A stretch of 64,000 nucleotides of DNA, taken from assembly GCA_003427395.1 (NCBI GenBank), contig BFEA01000066.1:1073240-1137239 (forward strand), written 5' to 3'. The position numbers were made by a program, and so were the translations under genes. Within the stretch, counting starts at the first letter, position 1. The number at the start of each line of letters is the position of its first letter. This DNA is from Chara braunii (taxonomy: Eukaryota; Streptophyta; Charophyceae; Charales; Characeae). Below, piece by piece: positions 30,869-42,009 of this stretch. The notes under the pieces are model-generated. The model ran no database searches and was not told the origin of the DNA. It saw nothing but the letters and a program-made list of their open reading frames with translations.

Positions 30869-32113
30869 AAGCTACAGCACTGTGCACAATCTGCACTAAT
30901 GCACACTGGGTGCCTACCGCAGCGTAGTACACAAACCAATTAGCTGGTGGCTATTTCGGAGTAGATACCGTTAGGGTCAAAAGGTTAATCAGATGCCTAC
31001 AAACGAAACTATTTTTAGCCTCATTAGTCCGCAAACAGAAGCACCATGAACAAGAAACAATTCTAACTAATGTTATCTGTCAGATGTCAATGGCTGTACA
31101 CCTAACTAATCAAAACATAAAAATAGAATCATTTGTGTGGATAGGACAACATGGAATTTTCTCGAACTTATCACCTCAAATCTACCCCTCCCTTAGTTCC
31201 CCTTAGTATCACTTGACATCAGCATCCCTGAGCAATATGGAGAGCGTCCCATGTCTATAGGTGTGTGTTCGGCCCACCCCTGTGCCCCGAGTATCTGCTG
31301 AGCTGGCCAGCCCTGCACAGGATTATCCTCGCGTGCAGCGAGCCTTACAACCATTGGCTGATCCAGAGGCAATTTAACGTCCGCCCCCAAGTGATTCCAG
31401 GAGTTCTTTTACGTCGCAGTCGGACGACGATCACAGCCAATGGTTCCCCTTCCGGTGCTTATTTAAAGACGCCCGGTCTCGTCTCCCTCAAGGGCTGGCC
31501 TGCCCTTCAGTACCTATCTAACAGCGCAACAAGCCAAACAAAGTACAAGCAGCAAAGCATGCGTGCTCTACTCCCGGTGGGTTGGCATGGTGACCGTGAC
31601 CTAGTGCTTCGTCCAGGGCCCTTCAGAAAGCTCCGCCCATCTTCTCCCAGATGCTCCACGTGAACATTGTCGACTCTCAAGGTTGAGCGCACTCGACACC
31701 TCACAATGAGAGGACTCTCAAGAAGGAACACACTACCTCACGGTAAGAAGTGTCGAAGAGGGTAGATAAGGTTAAGAGCAACGTACCTCAAATAGCTGCC
31801 CCCAACCACAGAGATAATCTCACCAGATGACCTGATGGCGATTGTGGTGACCAGTCACTGCATCGGCACAACCAGCATTATCTCGCCGTTCCACCTCAGC
31901 ATCAATCGCACATTACATAGTTCTCATCACACTTTCCAGACCACATTACCCCCACGTAGCCTTCCTGGCGATCCCCTCACCTCCTGGGTCGCCACTACAC
32001 TCGTCTCCACCCTCCTCACTACACACCACTTACGGCCAAACTCGCCAAGCAGACCGCATGTATGTACCGCATAAGGCAGAGGACAAGCGCCAGATGAGCG
32101 CAATCGTACCACA
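30869..32113 (-). other. E2 5' leader (untranslated region)
   Basis: About 1245 bp between PBS and gag start, matched by a 1241-bp leader in E3 (34470-35710) and partly by E4 (47690-48831). No conserved frame. Shared landmarks include a block around 31260-31345 (cccacccctgtgcccc ... ccagccctgcac) and cctaccgcagcgta near 30913. Confidence 0.8.
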
Positions 32114-32125
32114 GCTCCGATACCA
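32114..32125 (-). other. E2 primer-binding site
   Basis: Complement TGGTATCGGAGC, one base different from the plant tRNA-iMet PBS; 3 nt from the LTR end. Confidence 0.88.
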
Positions 32126-32128
32126 AAT

Positions 32129-33251
32129 TGGAAGGAAAATGAGCAATAGCGAACTTCAGCAATCAAACAGCATCATACATATGAGTCCAGATAGTCGTGA
32201 CCTCGAACCAACAGCAGAATTGCATCACGAGATTCAACAAATAAGAACACACCAAGAGTTCATTATTGACAATGCTGAAATAGTCCCATCATCATCATCA
32301 ACGAAGAACCAGAGTTGATATCCTATCTGGCGCTCGGCGCCCAGACTACATATGGCCTGTCTCTTATACACATCTAGATGTGTATAAGAGACAGGTCGTG
32401 ACCTCGAACCAACAGCAGAATTGCATCACGAGATTCAACAAATAAGAACACACCAAGAGTTCATTATTGACAATGCTGAAATAGTCCCATCATCATCATC
32501 AACGAAGAACCAGAGTTGATATCCTATCTGGCGCTCGGCGCCCAGACTACATATGGCAGATCCTATCTAGCCTATACTACAATGCCGAAGTTGACGACAA
32601 CAACTCTCCGAAGTGCGAGCATACAGCGACCAATGTCGGACACTTCCAGCACCAGGTATGTCTCTCACCTTACTCACAACCTCGTTCCCCAACACACAGA
32701 TGCCACTTGCACCCAAGGACCACCCTGCGCCACACCCAGCTCACAGCAGCGCAGCTCGGCTATGGCTGCCTGCTCCTTCCCTGCTCGCCCGTGAGCGCGT
32801 AGGCGCCAGCCAGCAAAAAGCGCAGCAGCGCTTGCGCAACATGCAGCCAGCACCCGGATGTCGAATGAGGAGGCAGGCACTTTGCTATATCGAAGTGGCC
32901 TGCCTGCGTCCAGTCCCAGGAAGCTTCCAGTAGGCCCCGGTAGCCTTAGGCCCAGCACGATCGAGAACAGGCTTGGGGCCTGATGCGGTTGCATGCGCCT
33001 AACTGCCTTTGGCATGTGTTTGGCCCAGTACCCGTATCCAGCCCAGTGCCTGCTTTCCATTCATTCACACAGGCGGCCCAGGGCCTGGGTTCTTTCAACC
33101 AACTGGCGCTGCGCAACTGCCTCAATTTCCTTAGTTGCGCAGAGGCCGAAATAAGGCCCTGAGGGGCCTCGTCGAGCCTGCCTTCACTTAGGGCGGCCGA
33201 CAGGCTTCCAAAAAGGGGCCGAATGGGGCTCATAGAGGCAGTGGCCTCGCA
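32129..33251 (-). repeat. E2 5' LTR (contains a sequencing-adaptor artefact)
   Basis: 1123 bp; 922 bp after removing a 38-bp adaptor junction and a 163-bp exact duplication. Matches 24300-25210 with scattered differences. Its outer end is CCTCGCA and the inner end TGGAAGG on the plus strand. Confidence 0.9.
32357..32394. other. Nextera mate-pair junction adaptor (assembly artefact)
   Basis: A perfect 38-bp palindrome: the 19-bp CTGTCTCTTATACACATCT followed by its reverse complement, which is the circularisation junction of Nextera mate-pair libraries. The 163 bp before it (32194-32356) is repeated exactly after it (32395-32557). Confidence 0.98.
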
Positions 33252-33508
33252 AAAAGATAAAAGGAATTTGGGGATTTATGTGGAGGCAGGGTGTGGGAAT
33301 TAATTTAATTCGACAAAAATGCCTGCAATAAATTAATTCGAGAAAATTAAAATTTAAGATGAAGATTTTACAAAAAAAGGAATGAAATTAATTGAATTCC
33401 GAAATTCAGGATTTTTTAAATAAATTCAAATAATTAATTTGAAAAGAAAAAATTGAAAATTAAAATAGAAATGACTTTTATAAAATATTTAAATGAATTA
33501 CATACTTA
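33252..33508. other. AT-rich spacer between E2 and E3
   Basis: Aattaatt- and aaatttaa-rich DNA without a gene. E2 and E3 lie head to head on either side with their 5' LTRs facing it. Confidence 0.75.
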
Positions 33509-34454
33509 TGCGAGGCATAGGCCCCGGTAAACTACTGGGCCCCTATTTGCAACAGGTCGGCCGCCCTAAGCGAAGGCAGGTCCGACAGACGACAAGAGGC
33601 CTAGTTTTTTTACTGCTTCGCAACTGGGGAAAATTCAGGCAGTTGCGCAGCGCCAGTTGGTTGAAGGCGCCCAGGCCCTGGCCTCCTTTACCGACTGCAT
33701 CTAAGTCAGGCCCTAGGCGAGATACGCAGCATACGCCCAACTCAGACAGCAGGCAGTTGGGCACGGGTAACTGTCGGTGGCCCTGGGCCTGATTCGTTTG
33801 GTCTGAGGCTCAGCCTCCCTGGGCCTACCGGAAGCTTCTCGGCAGGGACCCAGCGCAGCCAGGCCGCAAGCAAGCAGGCTGGCCACTTCGATTTAGGAAA
33901 TGGCCAGCCTATGCATTGGACATTCGGGCACTGGCTGCTTTGTGCGCAAGCGCTGCTGCGTTATCGCCTGCCAGGCTCACGGGCGAGCTGGAAGGAGCAG
34001 GCAGCCATAGCCGAGCTGCGGTGCTGTATGCTGGATGGGGCGCATGGTCCTTGGGCGCATGGTGGTCCTTGGGTGCAAGTGGCATCTGTGAGTTGGGGAA
34101 CGAGGCTGTGAGTGATACGAGAGACATACCTGATGCTTGACGCGTGCGGCATTGGCCGAGGTCTGCTCGTACTTGGGAAGCTGTTGACGTCATCAGCGGC
34201 ATTGTAGTCTAGGCTAGATAGGATCTGCCATTCGTAGTCTGGGCGCCGAGCGCCAGATAGGATATCAACATTGGTTCTTTGATTGATGATGATGAGACTA
34301 TTCCAGCATTGTCAATTATGAGCTTTTGGTGTGCTCTTATTTGGTGAAACTCGTGATGCAATTTTGCTTTTGGTTCGAGGTCACAACTATCTGGTCTCAT
34401 GTGTATGATGTTGTTTGATTGCTGAAGTTCGCTATATTGCTCATCTTCCTTGCA
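33509..34454 (+). repeat. E3 5' LTR
   Basis: 946 bp, TGCGAGGC ... CTTGCA. Contains TGACGTCA at 34185-34192. A T-rich/A-rich variable stretch lies near 33605. Confidence 0.9.
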
Positions 34455-34457
34455 ATT

Positions 34458-34469
34458 TGGTATCGGAGC
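34458..34469 (+). other. E3 primer-binding site
   Basis: TGGTATCGGAGC, 3 nt after the LTR, identical to the E2 and E4 sites. Confidence 0.9.
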
Positions 34470-35710
34470 TGTGATTTGGTGCGCTAATCTGGCGCTTATC
34501 TTCTGCCTAATGTGGTACCTGCACGCGGTGTGTGTGGTGAGCGACCGTGTCGTGGGACGTGTGTAGTGAGGAGAGCGAAGATAAGTAGGCCACCCAGGTG
34601 GAGAGGGGTTCGCCAAGAAGGCTATGTGGTGATTATTGGGTGTTCACAGTGTGATGAGAACTATCCGGTGTGCGATTGATGCTGAGGTGGAACGGTTGTG
34701 CAATGCTGGTTGTGCCGAAGCAGTGGTTGGTCATCATAGTCAACATCGGGTCATCTGGTGAGAATATCTGTGGTTGGGGGAAGCTATTTTGAGGTACGTT
34801 GCACCTAACCTTATCTACCCTCTTCGACACTTTTTACCGTGAGGATGTGTGTTTTGTCTTGAGAGTCCTCTCATGTGAGGAGTCGTGTGCGCTCAACCTT
34901 GAGAGTCGTCAATCTTCACGTGGAGCATCTGGAAGGAGAGGGCGGTGCTATCTGAAAGGCCCTGGATGAAGCACTGGGTCACAGTCACCATGCCAACCCA
35001 CAGGGAGTAGAGCACGCATGCTTTGCTTCTTTGTAGAGGGTTTCTGAAGGGCAGGCCAGCCCTAGGGGACAGACGAGACCGCGCGTCAATAAATTAGCAC
35101 CGGCGGGATACCTTCCATTGACTGTGATCGTCGTCCTGTTTGCGACGTTAAAGAATTCCCGAGGACTTCGGGGGCCATCCATAAGAACGCCTCCTGATTA
35201 GCCAATTGGTCGGTGTAAGGCTCGCTGCACGCGAGGATAAAGACTGTGCAGGGCTGGCCAGCTCAGCAGGACTCGGGGCACAGGAGTGGGCCGTGTGCAC
35301 ACCTTAAGACACGCACGCTGTCTGGATTGCTCAGGGACGTTGACGACAAGAGACATTCAAGAAGAATTGAGGGAGGGGTAGATTCCAGGTGATAAGTTCT
35401 GGCAAGATTCCACTTTGCAAACAGACCCAACAAGCGATTCTATTTTTACTTTTAATTAGTTAGATGTACAGCCATTGACATCTGACAGACGACATAGTTT
35501 AAACCCTGTTCATTGTGCTTCTGTTTGTGAACTAGTCAAAGTCAAAGTAGTTTCGTTTGTAGGGACCTGAACTTACCTGGTGGACCCAAATGTATATACT
35601 CTCTGACGCGGCCACCGATTAATTAGTTTAATTATAGATTGGTTTGTGCACTACGTTGTGGTAAGCATCAAAGAGTGTCTTAGTGCAGATTGTGTACAGT
35701 TCTGTAACTT
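34470..35710 (+). other. E3 5' leader (untranslated region)
   Basis: 1241 bp, homologous in reverse complement to 30869-32113. No conserved coding frame. It directly precedes the gag ATG. Confidence 0.8.
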
Positions 35711-36067
35711 ATGTGCGATAGGGATACCACTAGTGAGGACGACCGGATCTTGCGATCGGCAAAACGCCCGATTGCCCACGTGGGATTAGGACCCGAGGGT
35801 GATAAGTTGTTGTTTCGCCAGCAAAGGGAGAGGCAGCAGCAGCAGCAGAGACCGGGACAGAAGATGGAAGCCGGTTGCGTATTGAGCGAATATGTGAGGG
35901 GGATCGCACAAGCCTTTCACGGTCTGGTCATGTCCCCGCTAGATCGGAATACTTCACCGATGGAGGTAAGTCGTTTCTTAACTTCGGCCAATATGTCGAC
36001 CTGGCTGAGTCTCTGCTCAGCTGGCGCGGTTGGTAAATGTATATCGGCCGAGCAAAGTGCTTTATGA
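35711..36067 (+). pseudogene. E3 Gag N-terminus running into foreign sequence
   Basis: Starts MCDRDTTSEDDRILRSAKRPIAHVGLGPEGD, matching the E2 Gag start. After the polyglutamine-like QQQQQRPGQ (about codon 45) similarity to E2 is lost. The next ~70 codons (KMEAGCVLSEYVRGIAQAFHG, LVMSPLDRNTSPMEV) have no counterpart in E2 and end at TGA (36065-36067). This chimeric frame is not a natural Gag. Confidence 0.75.
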
Positions 36068-36528
36068 ACTCGGGAATACTGAGAAGAACCCGACTATGGT
36101 GTTGGAAGTGATACACTCCCGCCCCGCAATTAGTGCGTGCTCCCGAAAGCACGTTTTTCCGAACAGTGTACCTGGACGCGTTTGACGATGGTAATGTGTG
36201 TCCCGCAACAGGTTTCTCGAAGGTTTCTTGAGTTTTCAGGTTTTGAGTTTTTTCGAGTTTTTTGAGTTTCTTCGGATTGGAAACTCTTCACGGGACCACC
36301 CGTGGAGGGCTGGCCAGTAAAATGGTCGTAATAAATACTATAAAAAAGTAGGAAAAGGAGAAGTCGACCTCAGTCAGAGTGGCATATGAGTTTGAAGGAT
36401 TGAGAATTCTCGACGGACGAGTCGAGGAGAGTGGGGGTGGAGATGGTAATGCCATGATATGTAATACTCATATCATCTTCTTCTTTAAAGGTTTCCATCT
36501 TGTGTACATGTGTTATTATTATTGTGAT
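35845..36528 (+). other. ~685-bp segment present in E3 gag, absent from E2
   Basis: Aligning E3 with E2, sequence matches up to the CAG run at ~35840 and again from gagctagggcagcagaggc at ~36533. In E2 the two sides are contiguous. The extra segment has an open start followed by CGATGGAG|GTAAGTCG (donor-like, GTAAGT at 35965-35970). Further on are a small hairpin gtgctcccgaaagcac (36136-36151), T-rich gagtttttt repeats (36236-36270), and an A-rich stretch. No protein family recognised. It could be a captured host gene piece or a decayed nested insertion. Confidence 0.6.
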
Positions 36529-36532
36529 GGGG

Positions 36533-37164
36533 GAGAGCTAGGGCAGCAGAGGCCAGCAGGGCATTCGCAAGCGAAGTCGCAGCTTCAGCAGCCATGGCAA
36601 CTGCTGTGCAGTAGAGTTCCCAGACCAGTAGTTTAGGGACCGTAGGGTCAACGGTCGCGCATACCTTGAGTCAGTCCACTGGCGTTATGGCAAGCCAGTC
36701 CTTAGTGTTGACTTCCGATGAGATCGCCATACAACAGGCATCCCTGCAGGAGGCACAACTACATAAGGCCTTAGGAGAGATAAAGGCGGAGAAAGAGAGA
36801 ATGATTAGAAGAAGAGCCAGGATGCAACAGAGACAAGCGGACGTTAGTGAGTTCGAGGAGATGGACCTGACGAACATGGATGATGATGTGAGGACCCTGC
36901 GGACCGTCTTGCTAAATGTAATAGAAATGCAGGACCACGACAAGGCTCTCCTTCAGGACATCCAGCAGAGTCTGGCCTTGCTGGTCGGGCGAGCGCAGGC
37001 AGGTCCATTGCCGTCCGAGCCCGGTGCCTGGACATTTGTACATCCTCCTCCTCATGTCCCACCAGTGACAAGGGTATCCCCATATGTTTCCCCAGCATCG
37101 GTCCAAACCGTTTCCCTGGGTATGTCGTTAGCAGGAGGGTTCTCAGCAGGTTCCTGTACAGACA
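36533..37164 (+). pseudogene. E3 Gag N-terminal region after the insert
   Basis: From 36666 an open frame reads SQSTGVMASQSLVLTSDEIAIQQ, then a charged helix (QKALGEIKAEKERMIRRRAR-like) and MDLTNMDDDVRTLRTVLLNVIEMQDHDKALLQDIQQSLALLVGRAQ, which looks coiled-coil. A frameshift near 37155 moves translation to the capsid frame that begins at 37165. The equivalent E2 region is fragmentary, so E3 is the better guide to this part of the family's Gag. Confidence 0.8.
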
Positions 37165-38355
37165 ATGTTCTCCCAACCTCCGTCTCAGGTTGCTGTAAGC
37201 GAGCAGCCTGCTGTCTCGCAGCCTGCACAGCCGCAGGGTACACAGCCCCAACAGCAGCTAGTGCAGCAGCCTGCACCACAGGGTCCGCAGCCCGGAATGG
37301 TACAGGTACCGGGACAAAGTCAGTGGGTTCCAAAGATGGCCATCGCCGCTCCAAAACACTTTACAGGGGATAAGAGGGGCGAAGACCTAGACACATGGTT
37401 GAGGGCAGTGCCAATCTATGTTAAGTGCAAACTTACCTTTCCGCATGAGGAAGTGCTTGTGGCTGCCTCCTATCTAGAGGGGATTGCAGCAAGATGGTTG
37501 AGTGGTTTAGTGCAGCTTCAAGGGTACGACCATGACTTTCGCGCTTGGGCGGTCACCCAGAAATTGGATGATTTCCTCAAGTTGGTGGAAGACAGGTGGC
37601 ACGATCCGCAGGAGGCCCAAAAGGCTACTGACGCGATCGTGACACTGCACACGAGGCAGTTTAAGTCAGTGAGAGAGGCCACTGACGCTGTAGAGCGTCT
37701 GATCTGTGTCCCTGGAGTGCGCTATGACCCCCAGGTTTTACTCACCTCCTACGTGAGATGCTTTCCCATGCCTCTCAGGAATCAGTTGGTAGGTGAGGCC
37801 AACATCAACATGCACAACTTCCCGTCGTTTAGCAAGAAGGCCCTAGACTTGGAAGCAAAGATAGGGCATGGTCAAACACCCTCGACGGATGGTAGGAAAA
37901 AGACAATGCCTCCTAACTGGAAGGCGAAAGGCCGAATTATGTTCATCGACAACGATGGTTCGACCATCGAGTTGGATGACGAGTTCCAGGCGGGAGTAGA
38001 TTCAGAGACGAGCGGCGTAGAAGCTTCAGGGGGTGGAGTAGTCGCTGTCGTAGCCCAGAAAAGTAAGGCGATCAGTAGACGCCATGGAGGTTCCCGATCT
38101 AGAAGTCAAGTGGACCCCAATGCTCCTCCATGGGAGAAAGCGGGTCTTAGTGAGCACGTGTGGAGAGACTGGTACACCCGGCAAACTTGCATTCGTTGTG
38201 GCCAATATGACCATAACCAATTCAAGTGCCATAACAGAAAGGTGACCGAGAAGATCCCGCCTACGATGGGGCAGGCGTTGGGATCCTCCACTCCCGTTGG
38301 TAGCAATGTGGCCAGCAGTTCTAACACTGCTCCGGGAAACTTGTCAGGCCAGTAG
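37165..38355 (+). pseudogene. E3 Gag capsid and nucleocapsid
   Basis: 396 codons. Glutamine/proline-rich linker (about residues 1-55); capsid from FTGDKRGEDLDTWLRAV (~70) through ASYLEGIAARWLSGLVQ, DDFLKLVEDRWHDPQEAQKA and SVREATDAVERLI; basic/acidic linker; zinc knuckle CIRCGQYDHNQFKC (C-x2-C-x4-H-x4-C, ~355). Ends PGNLSGQ then TAG. Forms the particle and packages RNA in the family. The capsid-nucleocapsid frame itself is uninterrupted. Confidence 0.9.
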
Positions 38356-38479
38356 GAATAGTAGTTGTTCCTGCTAGGGTCGAGGTGGTGGACACACCCT
38401 CACCATCTCGAGAGATGGCCCAAGCTACTGACTCCGTTGTCGTCCTGCAAATGCATTAGACCCATCGAGTCTCTGTTCG

Positions 38480-38707
38480 ATGAATGTGTTCGAGTCCTTA
38501 GAGGAGCTAGAGGAGGAGTGGTCCAAATCAGACCCGCCAGCTTCTTGGATGGCATTGGCTAAAGCCCCTAGGAGTGAGATGTTCGTCGGCGAGGTAGTCA
38601 CCGGCGACCGTAAGGCCGGGGCCTATTATGACACTTGCTCGACTAGGAACTTCATTAGTCGCGCGTGCGTTGAGAGTCTGCGCTTACAAGGCAAGTGCAG
38701 TGCCTGA
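38480..38707 (+). pseudogene. E3 protease active-site segment
   Basis: Contains SLEELEEEWSKSDP, then DRKAGAYYDTCSTRNFISRACVESLRL. The active-site loop is DTCST instead of D-S/T-G, as in E2. A duplicated gtcgacctgtg word near 38708-38730 and a frameshift end the frame; the second half of the protease (ILLGMYYLSVAQPQFD) continues in other frames to ~38890 and is cut by TAG at 38892-38894 where E2 has tryptophan. Confidence 0.8.
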
Positions 38708-38903
38708 GTCGACCTGTGGAGTCGACCTGTGCCAACAAACAGCGCATGGTAGTCCATGACTACCTACAGAACGTTGAGTGTTCGCGGGAGGGGAACTGAG
38801 ACATCGCGTTTCATTCCTAGTTAGCGATGATCTCCCAATGGATATTTTGTTAGGTATGTACTACCTCTCCGTTGCACAGCCCCAGTTTGACTAGGACCGA
38901 AAA

Positions 38904-39635
38904 GTGGTCAAACACACTTTGCCAGGTGGGGGGACCGCCAGATTACATAAGTTCAAAGCTAGTAGTCTGATTGAGTCCAACGGATGCATGTGTGTGGCCG
39001 CGTTTTATCATTATTATAAGCAAAATCCGGAGGAGGGTATGTATCTAGTCTGTGTCTCTGCAGCAGGCGAGCCGATGAAAATGCCGCCGGAGATAGAGGG
39101 AGTATTTGCCAAGTACCCTGATCTATTTGAAGAGCCTACAGGGGTTGTTGAGAGGGAGGTCGTCCACGCAATAGAGATTATCCCAGGGTCTAGTGTCCCA
39201 AAGGGTAGGATCTATAGGATGTCTCGAGGCGAGCTTGATGAGCTTCGCCGGCAACTCAAGGAACTCATAGAGAAGGGTTGGATCCGGCCGAGTGTTTCTC
39301 CTTATGGATTTCCAGTTCTATTCGTACCGAAGAAGGAAGGAACGCTTAGGATGTGCATTGACTATAGGGGCCTCATTGCCATCACTGACAAAAACAGAGA
39401 GCCCATACCGCGCATCGACGACTTGCTAGATAGAGTGCAAGGGTGCTGGTACCTCAGTAAGATTGATCTGAAGTCCGAGTACCATCAGATTGCAATCCGG
39501 CACGAGGATCAACACAAAACCGCATTTCAAACCAGGTACGGTCTGTACGAGTTTGTGGTGATGCCTTTAGGCCTTCGCAATGCTCCTGGTACCTTTCAGC
39601 ACGCTATGAATCGGATATTTCATCGTGTACCTTGA
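38904..39635 (+). pseudogene. E3 reverse transcriptase, N-terminal two thirds
   Basis: [156 protein letters not shown]. Ends at RIFHRVP: a deletion relative to E2 (loss of residues equivalent to DYLDKFVI) shifts frame just before the YLDD box. Catalytic first aspartate in KIDLKS is present. Confidence 0.9.
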
Positions 39636-40596
39636 TGACCTACTTATTTTTAGTAGGCCTGTCGAGGAGCATGTAGCGCACTTAGACAAAGTCCTCAGTC
39701 TCCTTCGACATCTCAAGTTGAAGATAAACGGGGAGAAGTGTGAGTTTGGCCGCACCCGTATCTTGTACTTAGGTCATGAGATTTCCACCGAGGGTTTGAA
39801 GCCCGATGACGCAATGGTGGCCAGCATTCGTGACTGGCCGCATCCTCAGTCTGTGACTGAGATGAGGTCCTTCTTAGGGACGACAGGCTACTACCGCAAT
39901 TTTGTTCAGAATTATAGCATAGTTGCCACCCCTTTGATGGACCTGACTCGCCTTGACACCCCATGGGGGTGGACAGACAGGTGTGCGGCTACTTTCAGAC
40001 AGCTGAAGCATCCGTTGACACACCATGAGGTCTTGAAACTTCTTGATCATGACAAACCTTTCGTAGTAACTATGGATGCTAGCCAATATGGCATAGGCGC
40101 CGTACTTGCGCGGCAGGAGGGGAAGAAGTTGAGGCCAGTAGAGTACATGTCCAAAAAGATGCCCTCTCAGAAGTTGGCCAAGTACACCTATGAGAAGGAG
40201 CTCTATGCGATCTACAAGGCGCTCACCCATTGGAGGCACTATCTCCTTGGGAGGTTCTTCTACGTCAGGACTGATCACCAGACCCTGAAGTGGATGAGAA
40301 CCCAGTCTGTGCTCTCCGATGCTCTGAAGCGTTGGATTGAAGTCATAGAGCAGTATGACTTTGAGCCCCAGTACATCAAGGGCGAGTACAACAAGGTTGC
40401 TGATGCGCTGTGGCGTAGACCAGATTTCTTTGGTGCGCTGATCACTGAGTTTGGGCTTGCGGACGATGTTACTCACTCTATGGTGGAAGCCTACCGCGAG
40501 GATCAGTTTATGTCCGAGATCATTCGCAAACTCAAGGCGAAGGACAAAATAACTTCTGCCGAGTTTGACTTGGTCAACGGTCTGTTGTTCCTTTAG
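39625..40596 (+). pseudogene. E3 RT catalytic YLDD region and RNase H
   Basis: 323 codons: [62 protein letters not shown], then RNase [66 protein letters not shown], and KGEYNKVADALWRRPDFF (DALSRRPDF in E2). Ends at TAG in LLFL* where E2 has glutamate (GAG), a transversion. The start codon is only the first ATG after the frameshift. Confidence 0.9.
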
Positions 40597-40614
40597 AAGG
40601 CCGGGAATAAACGT

Positions 40615-41430
40615 TTGTATGTTCCCAATAGGGAGTCTTTGTGTAGTTTATTTTTAGGTGAGTGTCATGATGCCACCGGACATTTTGGCTCCAAGAAGAC
40701 TGCAGCCAATCTGCTGCAGCGTTTCTTGTGGCCCACGATGATGAGAGATGCCAAGCTGTACGTGGAGACTTGTCAGGTCTGTCAAAGAGATAAGCCCCGT
40801 ACACAAGCCCCTCTTGGGCTCCTCAAGCCCCTTCCGATACCGGAAAGGCCCAGTGAGAGTCTGTCCATGGACTTCATGGACACACTGGTCACCAGCAAGA
40901 GTGGAATGAGACAAATCTTTGTCACTGTGGATAGGTTTAGTACGTATGCTAGGTTAGTTGCAATGCCGGAAACAGCAGAGACTGAGTACGTCATTAGACT
41001 ATTCAAGGAGAGTTGGGTCAAAGATTTTGGATTACCAAAGTCTATCATGAGTGATCGGGACGTCAGATTCACTAGCGAGTTGTGGAAGGCTGCAGCTGCA
41101 GAACAGAGGACACAGTTGCAGATGACCTCTAGGAACCACCCAGAGGCCAACGGCCAAGCAGAGCAGCTGAATCGCGTTGTACAACACCTGCTGCGGCATC
41201 ACATCAAGCCCAACCAGGTGGACTGGGATGAGAAGCTTGCTCTCATCACCAACTTGTACAACAATGTTGTGCACGGCGCCACAGGGGTGAGCCCTAACAG
41301 CCTGCTACTAACTTTCATGCCTAGACTGCCCCTAGACTTTCTATTACCTGAGAACCAGCAAACTGTTGCACCGGGCACACTAGAATTTGCTTATCGATAT
41401 GAACAAACAATGCAGCAGGCAGTGAAATAA
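40615..41430 (+). pseudogene. E3 integrase (zinc finger and catalytic core)
   Basis: HHCC finger (ECHDATGHFGSKKTAANLLQR ... CQVCQRDK), PLPIPERPSESLSMDFMDTL with the first aspartate, DRFSTYARLVAMPETAE, LPKSIMSDRDVRFTSELW with the second aspartate, and NHPEANGQAEQLNRVVQ with the glutamate: the D,D-E triad is complete. Stops at TAA (41428-41430) after QQAVK. Confidence 0.9.
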
Positions 41431-41560
41431 ATGCAGAAAGCACAGGCGACAATGATAGAGTCGGAGAACAAACACCGCCGCCCGTCCACATTTTAGGTAG
41501 GGGACCGAGTCTAGGTCGAGTCCTAAGAACTAGGACAGGGCACGGATATCCCGTAAGCTC

Positions 41561-41986
41561 ATGCCACAGTGCTTTGGACCATGGGAGGTTCTAGATGTCG
41601 TTGGGGATGAACCGGATGGTCCTTCTTATGTTGCTCGCATCCCTGGTCACCTACGCACATATTCGGTATTTCACGCCTCAAAGCTTGCACTGTTCGGAGA
41701 AACTGATCAGTTTCCCTCTCGTCGCTCTATGCTGCCCCCAACCATGGGTGGAGAGGTCGAGATCGACGACGTCGTTGATCACAGGGAGATGCCAGTTCCA
41801 AGACCGACAGGCCGGGGACGTCCTCCAAAACCGAAGCTTCAGTACCGAGTTCGGTTCAAACATCACACTGATCCAAAGGAGGATAGGTGGTTCACAAGGG
41901 AGGAACTGATGCAAACCGCTCCACAGGTTGACGCTCACTATGAGAAGTCTCTGCAAAAAGGAAAGCGCCAGATTATTGAAGATTGA
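41561..41986 (+). pseudogene. E3 integrase C-terminus with chromodomain-like tail
   Basis: MPQCFGPWEVLDVVGDEPDGPSYVARIPG, YSVFHASKL, then tail RPPKPKLQYRVRFKHHTDPKEDRWFTREELMQTAPQV, the best match to a chromodomain-like module among the elements. Between 41431 and 41560 the frame is destroyed by stops at 41494-41496, 41512-41514 and others. Confidence 0.87.
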
Positions 41987-42009
41987 ACTTCTCAGAGGAC
42001 TGGCGAAGT

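Larger units (their letters stand above)
24300..33251 (-). mobile_element. E2: near full-length Ty3/gypsy retrotransposon
   Basis: LTRs at 24300-25210 and 32129-33251 (the latter inflated by a 201-bp artefact). PBS complement at 32114-32125; polypurine tract next to the left LTR (complement of 25211-25224, TAAGGAGGAGGGAA). Flanks are AAAA on both sides. Order on the minus strand: gag, CCHC, protease, RT, RNase H, integrase, chromodomain-like tail. Several in-frame stops (26938-26940, 26988-26990, 28005-28007, 30441-30443) disable it, but long frames survive. Confidence 0.92.

Noticed and set aside
32357-32394. A perfect 38-bp palindrome looks like an operator, terminator or inverted-repeat site.
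   Set aside because: The sequence is exactly the Nextera mate-pair junction and has a duplicated flank, so it is a laboratory artefact.
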